NCBI GenBank assembly: GCA_002702065.1
Contig: NZXX01000012.1
Span: forward strand, 124,001-188,000
Direction of reading: 5' to 3'
DNA from: Anaerolineaceae bacterium
GTDB taxonomy: Bacteria > Chloroflexota > Anaerolineae > Aggregatilineales > Phototrophicaceae
Length of the DNA: 64,000 bases
Under the pieces are notes generated by a model that had not been told where the DNA came from, searched no databases, and saw nothing but the letters and a program-made list of their open reading frames with translations. Shown here in pieces: positions 1 through 7,326 of this stretch. A program made the translations under genes and the position numbers. Position 1 is the stretch's first letter. Each line of letters starts with the position of its first letter.

Positions 1-1356
1 GACGCTGTCTGGCTGATGGGGGTGTGGGCGCGCAGCCCGAAAAGTGTTGGGTTGTGCCGCCAGTATGTGCATGAGTATCGCCCGGCGCTGCCAGATGCCA
101 CGCAGGACGATGTGGTGGGGTCCCCCTACGCCGTCTGGGATTATCAGGTTGATTCGCATCTGGGTGGGCGCGACGCCCTGGCTGCGCTGCGTCAACGGCT
201 GCGCGATCGTGGGCTGCAACTTGTGCTGGATTTTGTCCCCAACCATGTCGCGCTTGACCATCCCTGGGTCAAGTCGAACCCCGGCTATCTGATTCAGGGG
301 AATGCCAATGATCTCAAGCGGCGGCCCTCCGATTTTTATGAGGCCGAAGACTTCTGGGGGCGCAAGGTCATTATTGCGCACGGGCGTGACCCGTATTTTC
401 CGGGTTGGGCGGATACCGCGCAGGTCAACGCCTTCAGCCCGGCGTTCCGTATTGCTGCGCGTGAAACCCTGCTCGATATCGCCAGCCAGTGCGACGGCCT
501 GCGCTGTGACATGGCAATGCTGCTGGTTAATCGTATCTTCCGGCAGACATGGTATGGCTATTATGACGAGACCGTTGCGCCGCAGACAGAGTTCTGGCAC
601 GACATGATCCCGGCCATACGGGCCCAGCACCCCGATTTCAAGTTCATCGGTGAAGTGTACTGGAATATGGAATTCGAGATGCAGCAGCTTGGGTTTGATA
701 TGACCTATGACAAGATGCTGTATGACCGGCTGGTCAGCGGCAGCCCACGTGAGGTGCGCATTCATCTGGTGGCGGAGTTTGAATATCAGCGCAAGCTGGT
801 GCGCTTTATCGAAAACCACGATGAGCCGCGAGCCTACACGTCGCTGGGGCCAAACAAAATCCGCCCGGCGCTGGCGCTGGCGGCGACGCTGCCCGGCGCG
901 ACCCTGCTGCATGATGGGCAAATGACGGGGCGCAAAGCCAAACTGCCGGTTCAGATCGGACGCCAGCCCAAAGAGCCGGTCGACCCGGACCTGAAGGCGT
1001 TCTCGCTGCGGCTGCTGGCGGAAATGCGTGCGCCGATCTATCAGAAGGGAAAGTGGCGGCTGTTTAATCTGTTCCCGGCATGGAGCAACAGCCACACCTA
1101 TGACAATCTGGTGGCGCACGGCTGGTGGCAGGGCGACGATTACCGGCTGGTGGTGGTCAACCTGACTGATGTCCAGTCGCAGGCGGTGGTCAACCTGAGT
1201 TTGTGGCCTGGTATTGCGGGCAAGCGCTGGCGCCTGAGCGATGTGCTGAACGGCGATACTTATATCCGCGAGGGCGATACGATGCTGCGCCCCGGCCTGT
1301 ATGTGGAACTTGGCCCGTATCAATCACACATCCTGCGGTTCGACAGGCAGCCCTGA
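1..1356 (+). CDS. GH13 alpha-amylase family glycosidase, 5' truncated
   Basis: Glycoside hydrolase of family 13, acting on alpha-glucans or related sugars. The reading frame is open to base 1, so the N-terminus lies outside the window. All four GH13 signature regions are visible: LDFVPNH (region I), GLRCDMA with the nucleophile Asp at bases 508-510, FIGEVYW with the acid/base Glu at 652-654, and FIENHDEPR with the transition-state Asp at 820-822. The C-terminal part looks like the usual beta-sandwich domain after the TIM barrel. Its stop codon overlaps the next start by one base, so it probably shares a transcript with the two genes that follow. The exact substrate cannot be told from sequence. 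Confidence 0.9.
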   Translation, partial: DAVWLMGVWARSPKSVGLCRQYVHEYRPALPDATQDDVVGSPYAVWDYQVDSHLGGRDALAALRQRLRDRGLQLVLDFVPNHVALDHPWVKSNPGYLIQGNANDLKRRPSDFYEAEDFWGRKVIIAHGRDPYFPGWADTAQVNAFSPAFRIAARETLLDIASQCDGLRCDMAMLLVNRIFRQTWYGYYDETVAPQTEFWHDMIPAIRAQHPDFKFIGEVYWNMEFEMQQLGFDMTYDKMLYDRLVSGSPREVRIHLVAEFEYQRKLVRFIENHDEPRAYTSLGPNKIRPALALAATLPGATLLHDGQMTGRKAKLPVQIGRQPKEPVDPDLKAFSLRLLAEMRAPIYQKGKWRLFNLFPAWSNSHTYDNLVAHGWWQGDDYRLVVVNLTDVQSQAVVNLSLWPGIAGKRWRLSDVLNGDTYIREGDTMLRPGLYVELGPYQSHILRFDRQP

Positions 1357-1790
1357 TGGTTTTGCCAACGCTGGGTCGCGGTACGCGTCTGCTGGCGCTG
1401 ACCTATGGGTTGGCATTATTTTTCTGGTTGTCGCTGGAAGATACGAGTGTGGCACCGGTGGTGGCGTTCGGCTTTGGTCTGGCGATTCTCATCATCGGTT
1501 TAACGACCCTTGATAAGATCGGTGGTCAATGGCTGACCGTGCGCCATTTTTTTGCGCTGACGGTTTTGTCTGGTGTGGCCCTGGGTTTGGGAACAAGCGT
1601 GGCGACCGCTGTGTTGATGTTCTTTAAGAATGCACGCCATGCTCACCTTTTCCCGGATTATCCAACAGGTATGATTGTTGCAATGCTCGAGCGTGCGCCC
1701 TGGTGGGGTGTGGCTGGCGGGCTGCTTGGGTTGAGTCTCGGGTTAGGCTGGTTGGCGATGCGAAGGAAAGAGAATGAGCGACCGGTTTAA
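1356..1790 (+). CDS. small four-helix membrane protein, unknown function
   Basis: A 144-residue hydrophobic protein with about four membrane segments, starting at LLALTYGLALFFW, VAPVVAFGFGLAI, FFALTVLSGVALG and WWGVAGGLLGLSL. The ATG at 1356 shares its A with the TGA of the glycosidase gene, which supports this start and suggests translational coupling. Its 3' end overlaps the following J-domain gene by 17 bases. I recognise no family. Placement in a tight three-gene operon is the only clue to its role. Confidence 0.7.
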   Translation: MVLPTLGRGTRLLALTYGLALFFWLSLEDTSVAPVVAFGFGLAILIIGLTTLDKIGGQWLTVRHFFALTVLSGVALGLGTSVATAVLMFFKNARHAHLFPDYPTGMIVAMLERAPWWGVAGGLLGLSLGLGWLAMRRKENERPV

Positions 1791-2613
1791 AAACTGGCTG
1801 AATGATCAATTGATCGGATTGGTTGGGGTGCAGCGGAGCGCGCTGGACCCGGCTGCCGGCGTGGTCAGCCGGTCGTACCCTGCCGATCTGCGGGTGCTGC
1901 TGTGGACCGGCGTGATCGTCAATATTTATATCCTGCACGAAGCGCCCAAGACTCGTACGATTAAACACATTCTCCAACAGGATACGGGGCAGGGTGTGGG
2001 TGCCATGTTTATTGTGGCCCCGCAGCTCATTCCTGCACCTCAGGCTCAGCTGGTGCCACCGGAATGGATGATCGCTTTGCAAGCGCTCAATAACGACCGT
2101 TTGTACACATTCTCGCCAGAAGACCGGCAGATGGCGCTGCTTCAGGTGCATCTGGAACGGGTGGACGCGACCGAGGCGTATCAGGCGTTTTATGGCCCGC
2201 AGGTTGTGCTGGAACGGCTGCATTATGGTCGTATTGCTGTAAAACCGCGTGCGGTGAAGGGCTTCTGGCTGACTGCGCATTTTGGTTCGATGCCGTTCTG
2301 GCAGGAGGCCCGACGTGACTTTTACATGCCGCCACCCCGCCGTGAGGAGCCAGCGTCCGCTTCCAATGGTCACCAGCAGACGAATGGGGCAACACCTTCG
2401 GCCCGGCGGGAAAAGTCCCGGCTGGAAGCGAGCTACGACATACTGGGAATTGGGATGAGCGCGACCCACGACGAGGTTAAAACGGCTTTTCGCCGGCGCG
2501 TGTTCAGCGTGCATCCGGATGTCAGCGCACTGCCAAAGATGATGGCGGAAGAAAAATTTCGGATTTTGGCTGAAGCCTACGAACACATCAAATCAGAACG
2601 GGGCTGGTCCTGA
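1774..2613 (+). CDS. J-domain protein with long uncharacterised N-terminal region
   Basis: 279 residues. Only the last 65 or so form a recognisable DnaJ-type J domain (YDILGIGMSATHDEVKTAF, then the invariant HPD in SVHPDVS). The first 200 residues match nothing I know and are followed by a Ser/Asn/Gln-rich linker near residues 190-215. J domains stimulate Hsp70 ATPase, so this protein would direct DnaK to a client or site through its N-terminal part. The start at 1774 has GAAGGAAAG upstream and overlaps the membrane-protein gene. A J domain at the C-terminus and the lack of a zinc-finger region exclude canonical DnaJ. Confidence 0.75.
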   Translation: MSDRFKNWLNDQLIGLVGVQRSALDPAAGVVSRSYPADLRVLLWTGVIVNIYILHEAPKTRTIKHILQQDTGQGVGAMFIVAPQLIPAPQAQLVPPEWMIALQALNNDRLYTFSPEDRQMALLQVHLERVDATEAYQAFYGPQVVLERLHYGRIAVKPRAVKGFWLTAHFGSMPFWQEARRDFYMPPPRREEPASASNGHQQTNGATPSARREKSRLEASYDILGIGMSATHDEVKTAFRRRVFSVHPDVSALPKMMAEEKFRILAEAYEHIKSERGWS

Positions 2614-2618
2614 GTAAC

Positions 2619-2652
2619 AAAAAACCCGCCCTCTGCGATGAGAGAGCGGGTC
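2619..2652 (-). terminator. intrinsic terminator of the cold-shock gene
   Basis: On the minus strand ACCCGCTCTCT and AGAGGGCGGGT form a stem with one mismatch and a 6-base loop, followed by TTTTTTGTT. It sits between convergent genes. The U-tract serves the minus-strand csp gene, while the stem may also slow the plus-strand operon. Confidence 0.85.
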
Positions 2653-2675
2653 GGTAGACCAAATCAAAGCTGGTC

Positions 2676-2882
2676 CTAGATGACGGTCACCGCGCTGGCC
2701 TGCTTGCCTTTTTTGCCATCGGTGATTTCGAATTCGACCTTGTCACCTTCGTTGAGTGAGCGGAAGCCGCCACCCTGAATTTCCGAGTAGTGAACGAACA
2801 GGTCGGGGCCGTTTTCCTGGGTGATAAAGCCGTAGCCCTTGTCACCATTGAACCACTTAACTGTGCCTTGTGTACGTGCCAT
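2676..2882 (-). CDS. cold-shock domain protein (CspA family)
   Basis: A 68-residue single cold-shock domain that binds single-stranded RNA/DNA and melts mRNA structure. RNP1 is KGYGFI (residues 15-20) and RNP2 is LFVHYS (28-33); length and motifs are canonical. The start has CAGGAG 8 bases upstream. A long leader of roughly 215 bases separates a candidate promoter from the ATG, as is typical of cspA-type genes whose leader senses temperature. A strong intrinsic terminator follows the stop, so the gene is probably monocistronic. Confidence 0.96.
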   Translation of the reverse strand: MARTQGTVKWFNGDKGYGFITQENGPDLFVHYSEIQGGGFRSLNEGDKVEFEITDGKKGKQASAVTVI

Positions 2883-3105
2883 TGTTTGGACTTCTCCTGA
2901 ATACTGGTTTTGCTATCGCCTTCGGTACACACACGCTTCCCTGCTTTTTCAGGAGTTTGCTGCGGTACTCGTGAGAGTACATTGAGAATTTGCGTAGCTG
3001 ATGCTGCAAATAGGGATGTCTTCTCGTGTGGGCAAAATTGGTGACTCACCACATCACCGATGTGGATCAGGCGAAATGCCTTGTTTTATTCCACATTGCA
3101 GGGAT

Positions 3106-3147
3106 ATTGTATACCATTTGTCCAACAAAAGCCAGTATGACTTTTGT
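3106..3147 (-). promoter_or_regulatory. candidate csp promoter with 23-bp inverted repeat
   Basis: On the minus strand TATACAAT (3113-3106) resembles a -10 box. Just upstream lies a perfect 7-bp inverted repeat with a 9-base spacer, ACAAAAG (3125-3131) and CTTTTGT (3141-3147). The -35 box is poor, so the repeat may be an operator or activator site. Transcription from here would give a leader of about 215 bases. Confidence 0.4.
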
Positions 3148-3176
3148 CCAATGTTATTTCGCTATTACTTGTGCTT

Positions 3177-3695
3177 TCAGGCCTGTTTGATTTGTTTTTC
3201 AAACTCGCGTACCCACTGGCGGGCATCGGCACGGCGTTTGTCATTGGCCGCCTCGAATTTCTCCTGCGCCTGCTGCATCAATGGCAGCGCCGCCGCGTTC
3301 TTCTTCTGCCGGTGCAGGACCAGCGCCAGATAGTACATAATCTCCGGGCGTTCGGGGTCTATCGCCAGCGCCCGGCTGAAATAGGTTTCGGCATCTTCCC
3401 AGTTGCGATCCTTGTAGGCGATCATGCCGCGCCCGTACAGCGCCAGCATTTCGAATTCATGCAGCTTGATCGCATCATCAAAGTCGGTATTGGCTTTGTC
3501 CTGGACGCCATCACGCAGATAGATATAACCGCGAGCAGCATGGTATTCTGGCTGGCGGGGCAGCAGGTCAATCGCTTTCGTCAGATGGTCGATCGCCTGG
3601 TCATAATCGCCCTTGTCGAACGCGCCAAGTGCCAGCTTATAATGTTCATCGGCCTCGAAACGGGGCAGCCCCAGCCGTTGCGTAAGTTTCGCCAT
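3177..3695 (-). CDS. tetratricopeptide repeat protein
   Basis: 172 residues carrying about three consecutive TPR units (HYKLALGAFDKGDYDQAIDH, then AARGYIYLRDG..., then ALYGRGMIAYKDRNWEDAET) and a charged helical C-terminus. TPR arrays act as protein-protein scaffolds; no catalytic domain, signal peptide or membrane helix is seen, so it is probably cytoplasmic. It stands alone, divergent from a receiver gene at 3853 and downstream of no obvious partner. Its binding partner cannot be inferred from sequence. Confidence 0.85.
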   Translation of the reverse strand: MAKLTQRLGLPRFEADEHYKLALGAFDKGDYDQAIDHLTKAIDLLPRQPEYHAARGYIYLRDGVQDKANTDFDDAIKLHEFEMLALYGRGMIAYKDRNWEDAETYFSRALAIDPERPEIMYYLALVLHRQKKNAAALPLMQQAQEKFEAANDKRRADARQWVREFEKQIKQA

Positions 3696-3780
3696 AATGG
3701 TCCATTGGTCATCAGTTACAACTTGAAACCCTGATTGTTTGAAACGGGCTTGCAGACAAAAAGTGAAACAATCAAGGTAA

Positions 3781-3810
3781 TTCGGAAATTTTGCAATTTC
3801 ACTTTATAAT
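3781..3810 (+). promoter_or_regulatory. candidate promoter for the receiver gene
   Basis: A perfect TATAAT at 3805-3810 has a weak -35 (TTCGGA, 3781-3786) 18 bases upstream. It lies 43 bases before the ATG at 3853 in an AT-rich patch between divergent genes. The -10 box is convincing, the -35 is not. Confidence 0.45.
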
Positions 3811-3852
3811 ATTGTCAACTTCGCTGACAAAGCGCAACAGGAAACTGGCTCT

Positions 3853-4365
3853 ATGCCCTCATTTTCACCAGCCGGGGATGGTTCATTACAACACAATGGG
3901 CAGGTGCTGCCACCGCAGGAGTCTCCCCCTTCAACCAGCGTGACCGGACTGGCGACCTGGCAGGTCGAAGCCCTGCAAAAGCTGACGCACACTGCACCGC
4001 TGCTCGTCACCGATGATGATCTCATGTCGCGGCGTTTCTATCGGGCATTGCTGGCGGATACCTGCGGCCTGACCCTGATCGAAACGGGTGATCCGACTGA
4101 GGCGTTGAAAATCTGCCAGGCACAAGCTGTTTCTCTGGTCATTTCCTGTATTATCAAGCCGACTCGTATGGATGGTCTCAAACTGGTTTCGGACTTGCGA
4201 GCCAGCGCAGAAACACGGGCTATTCCGCTGATGATCGTGACCGCAGCGCTGAATACCCGCGAACTGGCGTTTGAGGCGGGGGCGGATGCTTACCTGAGTA
4301 AACCCTGCCATCCCAACGAAATTTTGCAAGAGATCTGGCGATTATTGCGAAGCCGCGCGCTGTAG
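3853..4365 (+). CDS. degenerate response-regulator receiver protein
   Basis: 170 residues: a Ser/Pro-rich N-terminus (1-45) and one receiver domain (about 48-168). The acidic pocket (D54-D56), the conserved Thr130 and Lys150 are present. The phospho-acceptor position, four residues before Pro103, is Cys99 instead of Asp (VISCIIKPTRMDG). It therefore cannot be phosphorylated in the normal way and probably acts as a pseudo-receiver that signals by binding. AGGAAA precedes the ATG by 8 bases. There is no output domain, and no kinase is adjacent. Confidence 0.85.
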   Translation: MPSFSPAGDGSLQHNGQVLPPQESPPSTSVTGLATWQVEALQKLTHTAPLLVTDDDLMSRRFYRALLADTCGLTLIETGDPTEALKICQAQAVSLVISCIIKPTRMDGLKLVSDLRASAETRAIPLMIVTAALNTRELAFEAGADAYLSKPCHPNEILQEIWRLLRSRAL

Positions 4366-4433
4366 TCTCAATTGCAGCGATCACGGCTATGTTGACTGCC
4401 GGTCACTGTCGGGACTGAACAACGGACTGGATC

Positions 4434-5012
4434 ATGAATTCATCTCAAATTTTGCGACAGCGAAAGTGGACAGAAGACGACCTGCGGGCCGAAGGCTTCG
4501 AGTATTACCAGCCGATTAAACGACTGGTCATGGCAAAATTGTTATTCAAATCCAAGAATATTGATATTGAGACCGAAACGATTACCGGCAAGGTGGGCGA
4601 TTTTATCTGCTACAACCCCGGTGACGAGTATCACGAAAACCCCGACGAATACGATCACTGGCCCGTGCGCCGCGATATCTTCATCAAGAATTACAAACCG
4701 TGGGATGAGCAGGGCTGGCAGCCCAACCCAGCCGAGAAACATCTGCTGTCGCTCGGCTGCCAGCCCTATTACAAGTTCCTGGGCGTATGGGCGCAGCGGT
4801 TGCACCAGCCCCGCTATGTGCAGTCGCTTGAAAGCCCGGAGCCAGTCGAAGTGCCGCCGGGCCGTTGGTTGATTATCGGCGTGGAAGGTGAGCCTTACAG
4901 CACCGACGACGAGGATTTCCGGTCACGATATCTGGTGCCCATGGAAACCCTGCGCGAGCGCATGTACTGGGCGGCGGTTGAAGGGCGTCACCAGCAGAAC
5001 AAGGACGCCTGA
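4434..5012 (+). CDS. conserved-looking hypothetical protein
   Basis: 192 residues, soluble, rich in Trp, Tyr and acidic residues. The central segment (GKVGDFICYNPGDEY, about residues 52-66) looks like a compact beta structure. The C-terminus (PGRWLIIGVEGEPYSTDDED) is acidic. I do not recognise the family, and there are no membrane segments or signal peptide. The coding character is good and it ends 6 bases from a convergent gene. It could share a transcript with the receiver gene 68 bases upstream. Confidence 0.65.
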   Translation: MNSSQILRQRKWTEDDLRAEGFEYYQPIKRLVMAKLLFKSKNIDIETETITGKVGDFICYNPGDEYHENPDEYDHWPVRRDIFIKNYKPWDEQGWQPNPAEKHLLSLGCQPYYKFLGVWAQRLHQPRYVQSLESPEPVEVPPGRWLIIGVEGEPYSTDDEDFRSRYLVPMETLRERMYWAAVEGRHQQNKDA

Positions 5013-5018
5013 GCGACG

Positions 5019-6785
5019 CTATTCTTCGTCGTCTGGCCCCAGGAATACCTGCCACGGACCGTGCATCCCGCTTTCCGTGACCCCATAATACACCCGCATA
5101 TTGCCATTCTCTCGCTGTACCAGATCGTAGCGGGTTTCGCCTGCTTTCTGATAGCGGCGCCACAGACCGATCTCGCCCTGCCACTGAACCTTCTCCGTTT
5201 TCACGGGATTGGTTTCAGTCTGGGTGATGGCATAGTGCCACAGCCTGCGGGCGGACGTACGTGTCACATTTTTGACGATATTGCCATTACGCAAGTCACG
5301 CAGAATATGATAGGGCGTGTTGTTGCGGTGCTCGGTGCCAATAATCTCAACACCGCCGCGTGGGGGCGCGATCTGTTCGTCCTGTGAATCGTTGGTTGTG
5401 ACGGTTGGCGGTGTATCAGTCGGCGGTTTTTCCAATGGTTCTGCGGTTTCATCGGATGGTGTGACAGACCGGCTGCTGTCGCCCTGACCCTGCATCACCA
5501 GATTGACAATCTCATCGCGCACTGCGAGGTTGGTCTCGGTGTCGTCGCGCACGTAGATTTTGTAATCTTCAATCGCGTAGGGACGGTCATCACCGGCGGG
5601 CACTTGCAGACGAATAATCTGTTTGCCCTGGCTTTCGAGCGTATCCACTTCGACATCCAGCGCCGGGGTAATCATGCGGCTGATTTCCTGGCTGATCGTG
5701 TCGATGGATTCCTGCACTTTGGTGACGCCGACCGGGGCCTTGCTGCGATCACTGTCGACACCGACGTAAATCGTGCCACCGTTGCCATTGGCGAAGGCGC
5801 AGGTATCCGCGATGATGTTATACAGACGTCCACCCCGGCGGGTCATGGATTCGTGAAATGCCTGGATGACGCTGGGGCCTTCCTCGCGGGCGACCTCGAC
5901 ATAATCATACGGTTTGCGGCTGCCGGTATCCGGCTTGGAACGCGAGAAGTCGTTGCTTTTGAACAGGGCCAGCAGCGCCTCAAATGAACTTTCGTCCAAC
6001 TGCACTTCGGTCACACGGTCGCCAACGCCGAGATTCTTGTTTTTGTCGGCGCCGGGCTGCGCGTTCAGACGGTGTGCGTCGGAACCCTGAATGCAGCGCA
6101 TGCGACGCGGGTATTCTGGCTTGGTGCCGGAGAAAAAGCGCTGGGTGCTGCCGCGCCCCTTATTGGTCAAGTCTGTGACTTCAAGCGCATGCAGGTTGGA
6201 ATCCTGCGTATAGGCGATGCGGGTCTGGCCGCCAAAATCCAGCCCGCGCATGGCGACGCCGTGCGTGCTGTTGGCGTGGGCCGCAATGCAGATGCCCCCG
6301 GCCTGGTTAATCACGCGATAGGCGGTCAGGACATCGGAAGACGCCCCGACCTGTGATGAACCGCTGTCGAGTGTTTCCAGCGGGACGTTCAGGCTGAGCA
6401 GTATATGCTCAAGCTGGCGGATGGGGGTTTCGGGGTCGAAAATGCCCATAATATGAAAGCCGAACGTCGCCGTGAACTCGAACCCTGGCAGCACCAGGAT
6501 TTTGTCCAGCAGGCGGCGATACTCTGCCAGTGTGCGCAGCTCTTCCGGTTGGGCGCGTCCCAGACGTTCCAGGTACGTCAGCCGGTCGATTTCCTTCATC
6601 ATGGCTGCGTAACCGGCTACGGTGTTGTGGTCTGTAAACGCAATAATATCCAGCCCACGGAACTCGGCTTTGCGTAAAATGTCCAGATAGGTAATGTCAG
6701 CTTCTTGATAATCTGCGGAAGCGGGTGTATGGATATGCAAATCAATACGATACCACTGCATCCGCGTTTTTTTTCTGGATGCCAC
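5019..6785 (-). CDS. PHP-domain / AlbA_2 (Schlafen-like) fusion protein
   Basis: 588 residues with three parts. Residues about 10-250 form a PHP metal-dependent phosphoesterase domain (DLHIHTPAS with H17 and H19, then [20 protein letters not shown]). Residues about 290-430 form an AlbA_2-type putative nucleic-acid-binding domain ([18 protein letters not shown]). After a Thr/Pro-rich linker comes an uncharacterised, Trp/Tyr-containing C-terminal domain of about 110 residues. The combination suggests processing of a nucleic acid or nucleotide. The first codon appears to be GTG with AGGAG 12 bases upstream; ATG at 6761 is an alternative. Confidence 0.85.
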   Translation of the reverse strand: MASRKKTRMQWYRIDLHIHTPASADYQEADITYLDILRKAEFRGLDIIAFTDHNTVAGYAAMMKEIDRLTYLERLGRAQPEELRTLAEYRRLLDKILVLPGFEFTATFGFHIMGIFDPETPIRQLEHILLSLNVPLETLDSGSSQVGASSDVLTAYRVINQAGGICIAAHANSTHGVAMRGLDFGGQTRIAYTQDSNLHALEVTDLTNKGRGSTQRFFSGTKPEYPRRMRCIQGSDAHRLNAQPGADKNKNLGVGDRVTEVQLDESSFEALLALFKSNDFSRSKPDTGSRKPYDYVEVAREEGPSVIQAFHESMTRRGGRLYNIIADTCAFANGNGGTIYVGVDSDRSKAPVGVTKVQESIDTISQEISRMITPALDVEVDTLESQGKQIIRLQVPAGDDRPYAIEDYKIYVRDDTETNLAVRDEIVNLVMQGQGDSSRSVTPSDETAEPLEKPPTDTPPTVTTNDSQDEQIAPPRGGVEIIGTEHRNNTPYHILRDLRNGNIVKNVTRTSARRLWHYAITQTETNPVKTEKVQWQGEIGLWRRYQKAGETRYDLVQRENGNMRVYYGVTESGMHGPWQVFLGPDDEE

Positions 6786-6813
6786 GAATGCTAATCTCTC
6801 CTCAATGGGGCTG

Positions 6814-7170
6814 TCAGCCCGCGATCAAACGGTTGAACAACCCGGGTAATTCTTCAGGTTCAAATGGTTTCACAAGAAAGGTGGTCGCGCCGGCTTCTAA
6901 TGCTTCATGTTCGACATCGAGGCCGGAAGTCATAATGATAGGGGTATTCGCGAATTGTTCGCTGGCGCGCAACTCCCGGATCACTTCAACCCCGTCGGTA
7001 TCGGCCAGATGGTAATCCATTAGGAAGATGTCCGGCTGAAATGTCTCTGCCTGGGGCAGGACATCCGCTCCACGCCCGACGACATGGACATTGAATCCAT
7101 CCAGTTCGAGCAGTGTCTGGAGCAACTTAACGGTTGTCCGGTCATCATCAACGATCATTATTTTCGCCAC
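6814..7170 (-). CDS. single-domain response regulator
   Basis: 118 residues, a complete CheY-like receiver with D9/D10, phospho-acceptor D52 (FLMDYHLADTDG), T81 and K101, and no output domain. It would relay phosphate or bind a partner when phosphorylated by an unlinked histidine kinase. The start codon is GTG at 7170 with a GAGAGG ribosome site upstream. A strong promoter lies at 7226-7254. Contrast with the receiver at 3853, which has lost the acceptor Asp. Confidence 0.93.
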   Translation of the reverse strand: MAKIMIVDDDRTTVKLLQTLLELDGFNVHVVGRGADVLPQAETFQPDIFLMDYHLADTDGVEVIRELRASEQFANTPIIMTSGLDVEHEALEAGATTFLVKPFEPEELPGLFNRLIAG

Positions 7171-7219
7171 GCAGGTAGACCTCTCTCCGGGAGGATATAT
7201 TGAAAACCATTATATATCG

Positions 7220-7255
7220 TGTGACATTATACAGCATATTGTCGGGCATGTCACA
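7220..7255 (-). promoter_or_regulatory. promoter of the response regulator, flanked by inverted repeat
   Basis: On the minus strand GTGACA (-35, 7254-7249), a 17-base spacer and TATAAT (-10, 7231-7226) form a near-consensus sigma-70 promoter. A perfect 8-bp inverted repeat TGTGACAT/ATGTCACA (7220-7227 and 7248-7255) overlaps the -10 and -35 boxes and may be an operator. Confidence 0.7.
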
Positions 7256-7289
7256 GTTTCGCGCATGGGGCCATACCATGGGGGAAACA

Positions 7290-7316
7290 TGATAAGGGCG
7301 GGAACAAACCCGCCCT
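7290..7316 (-). terminator. terminator of hsp20-lon
   Basis: On the minus strand AGGGCGGG-TTTGTT-CCCGCCCT makes a perfect 8-bp stem starting 11 bases after the lon stop. It is followed by TATCATGTTT, a weak U-rich tail. Confidence 0.75.
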
Positions 7317-7326
7317 GGTTTCAGCT

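Noticed and set aside
1624-2586. 320-residue minus-strand frame opposite the J-domain gene
   Set aside because: No domain, and the plus-strand gene has a clear J domain and operon context.
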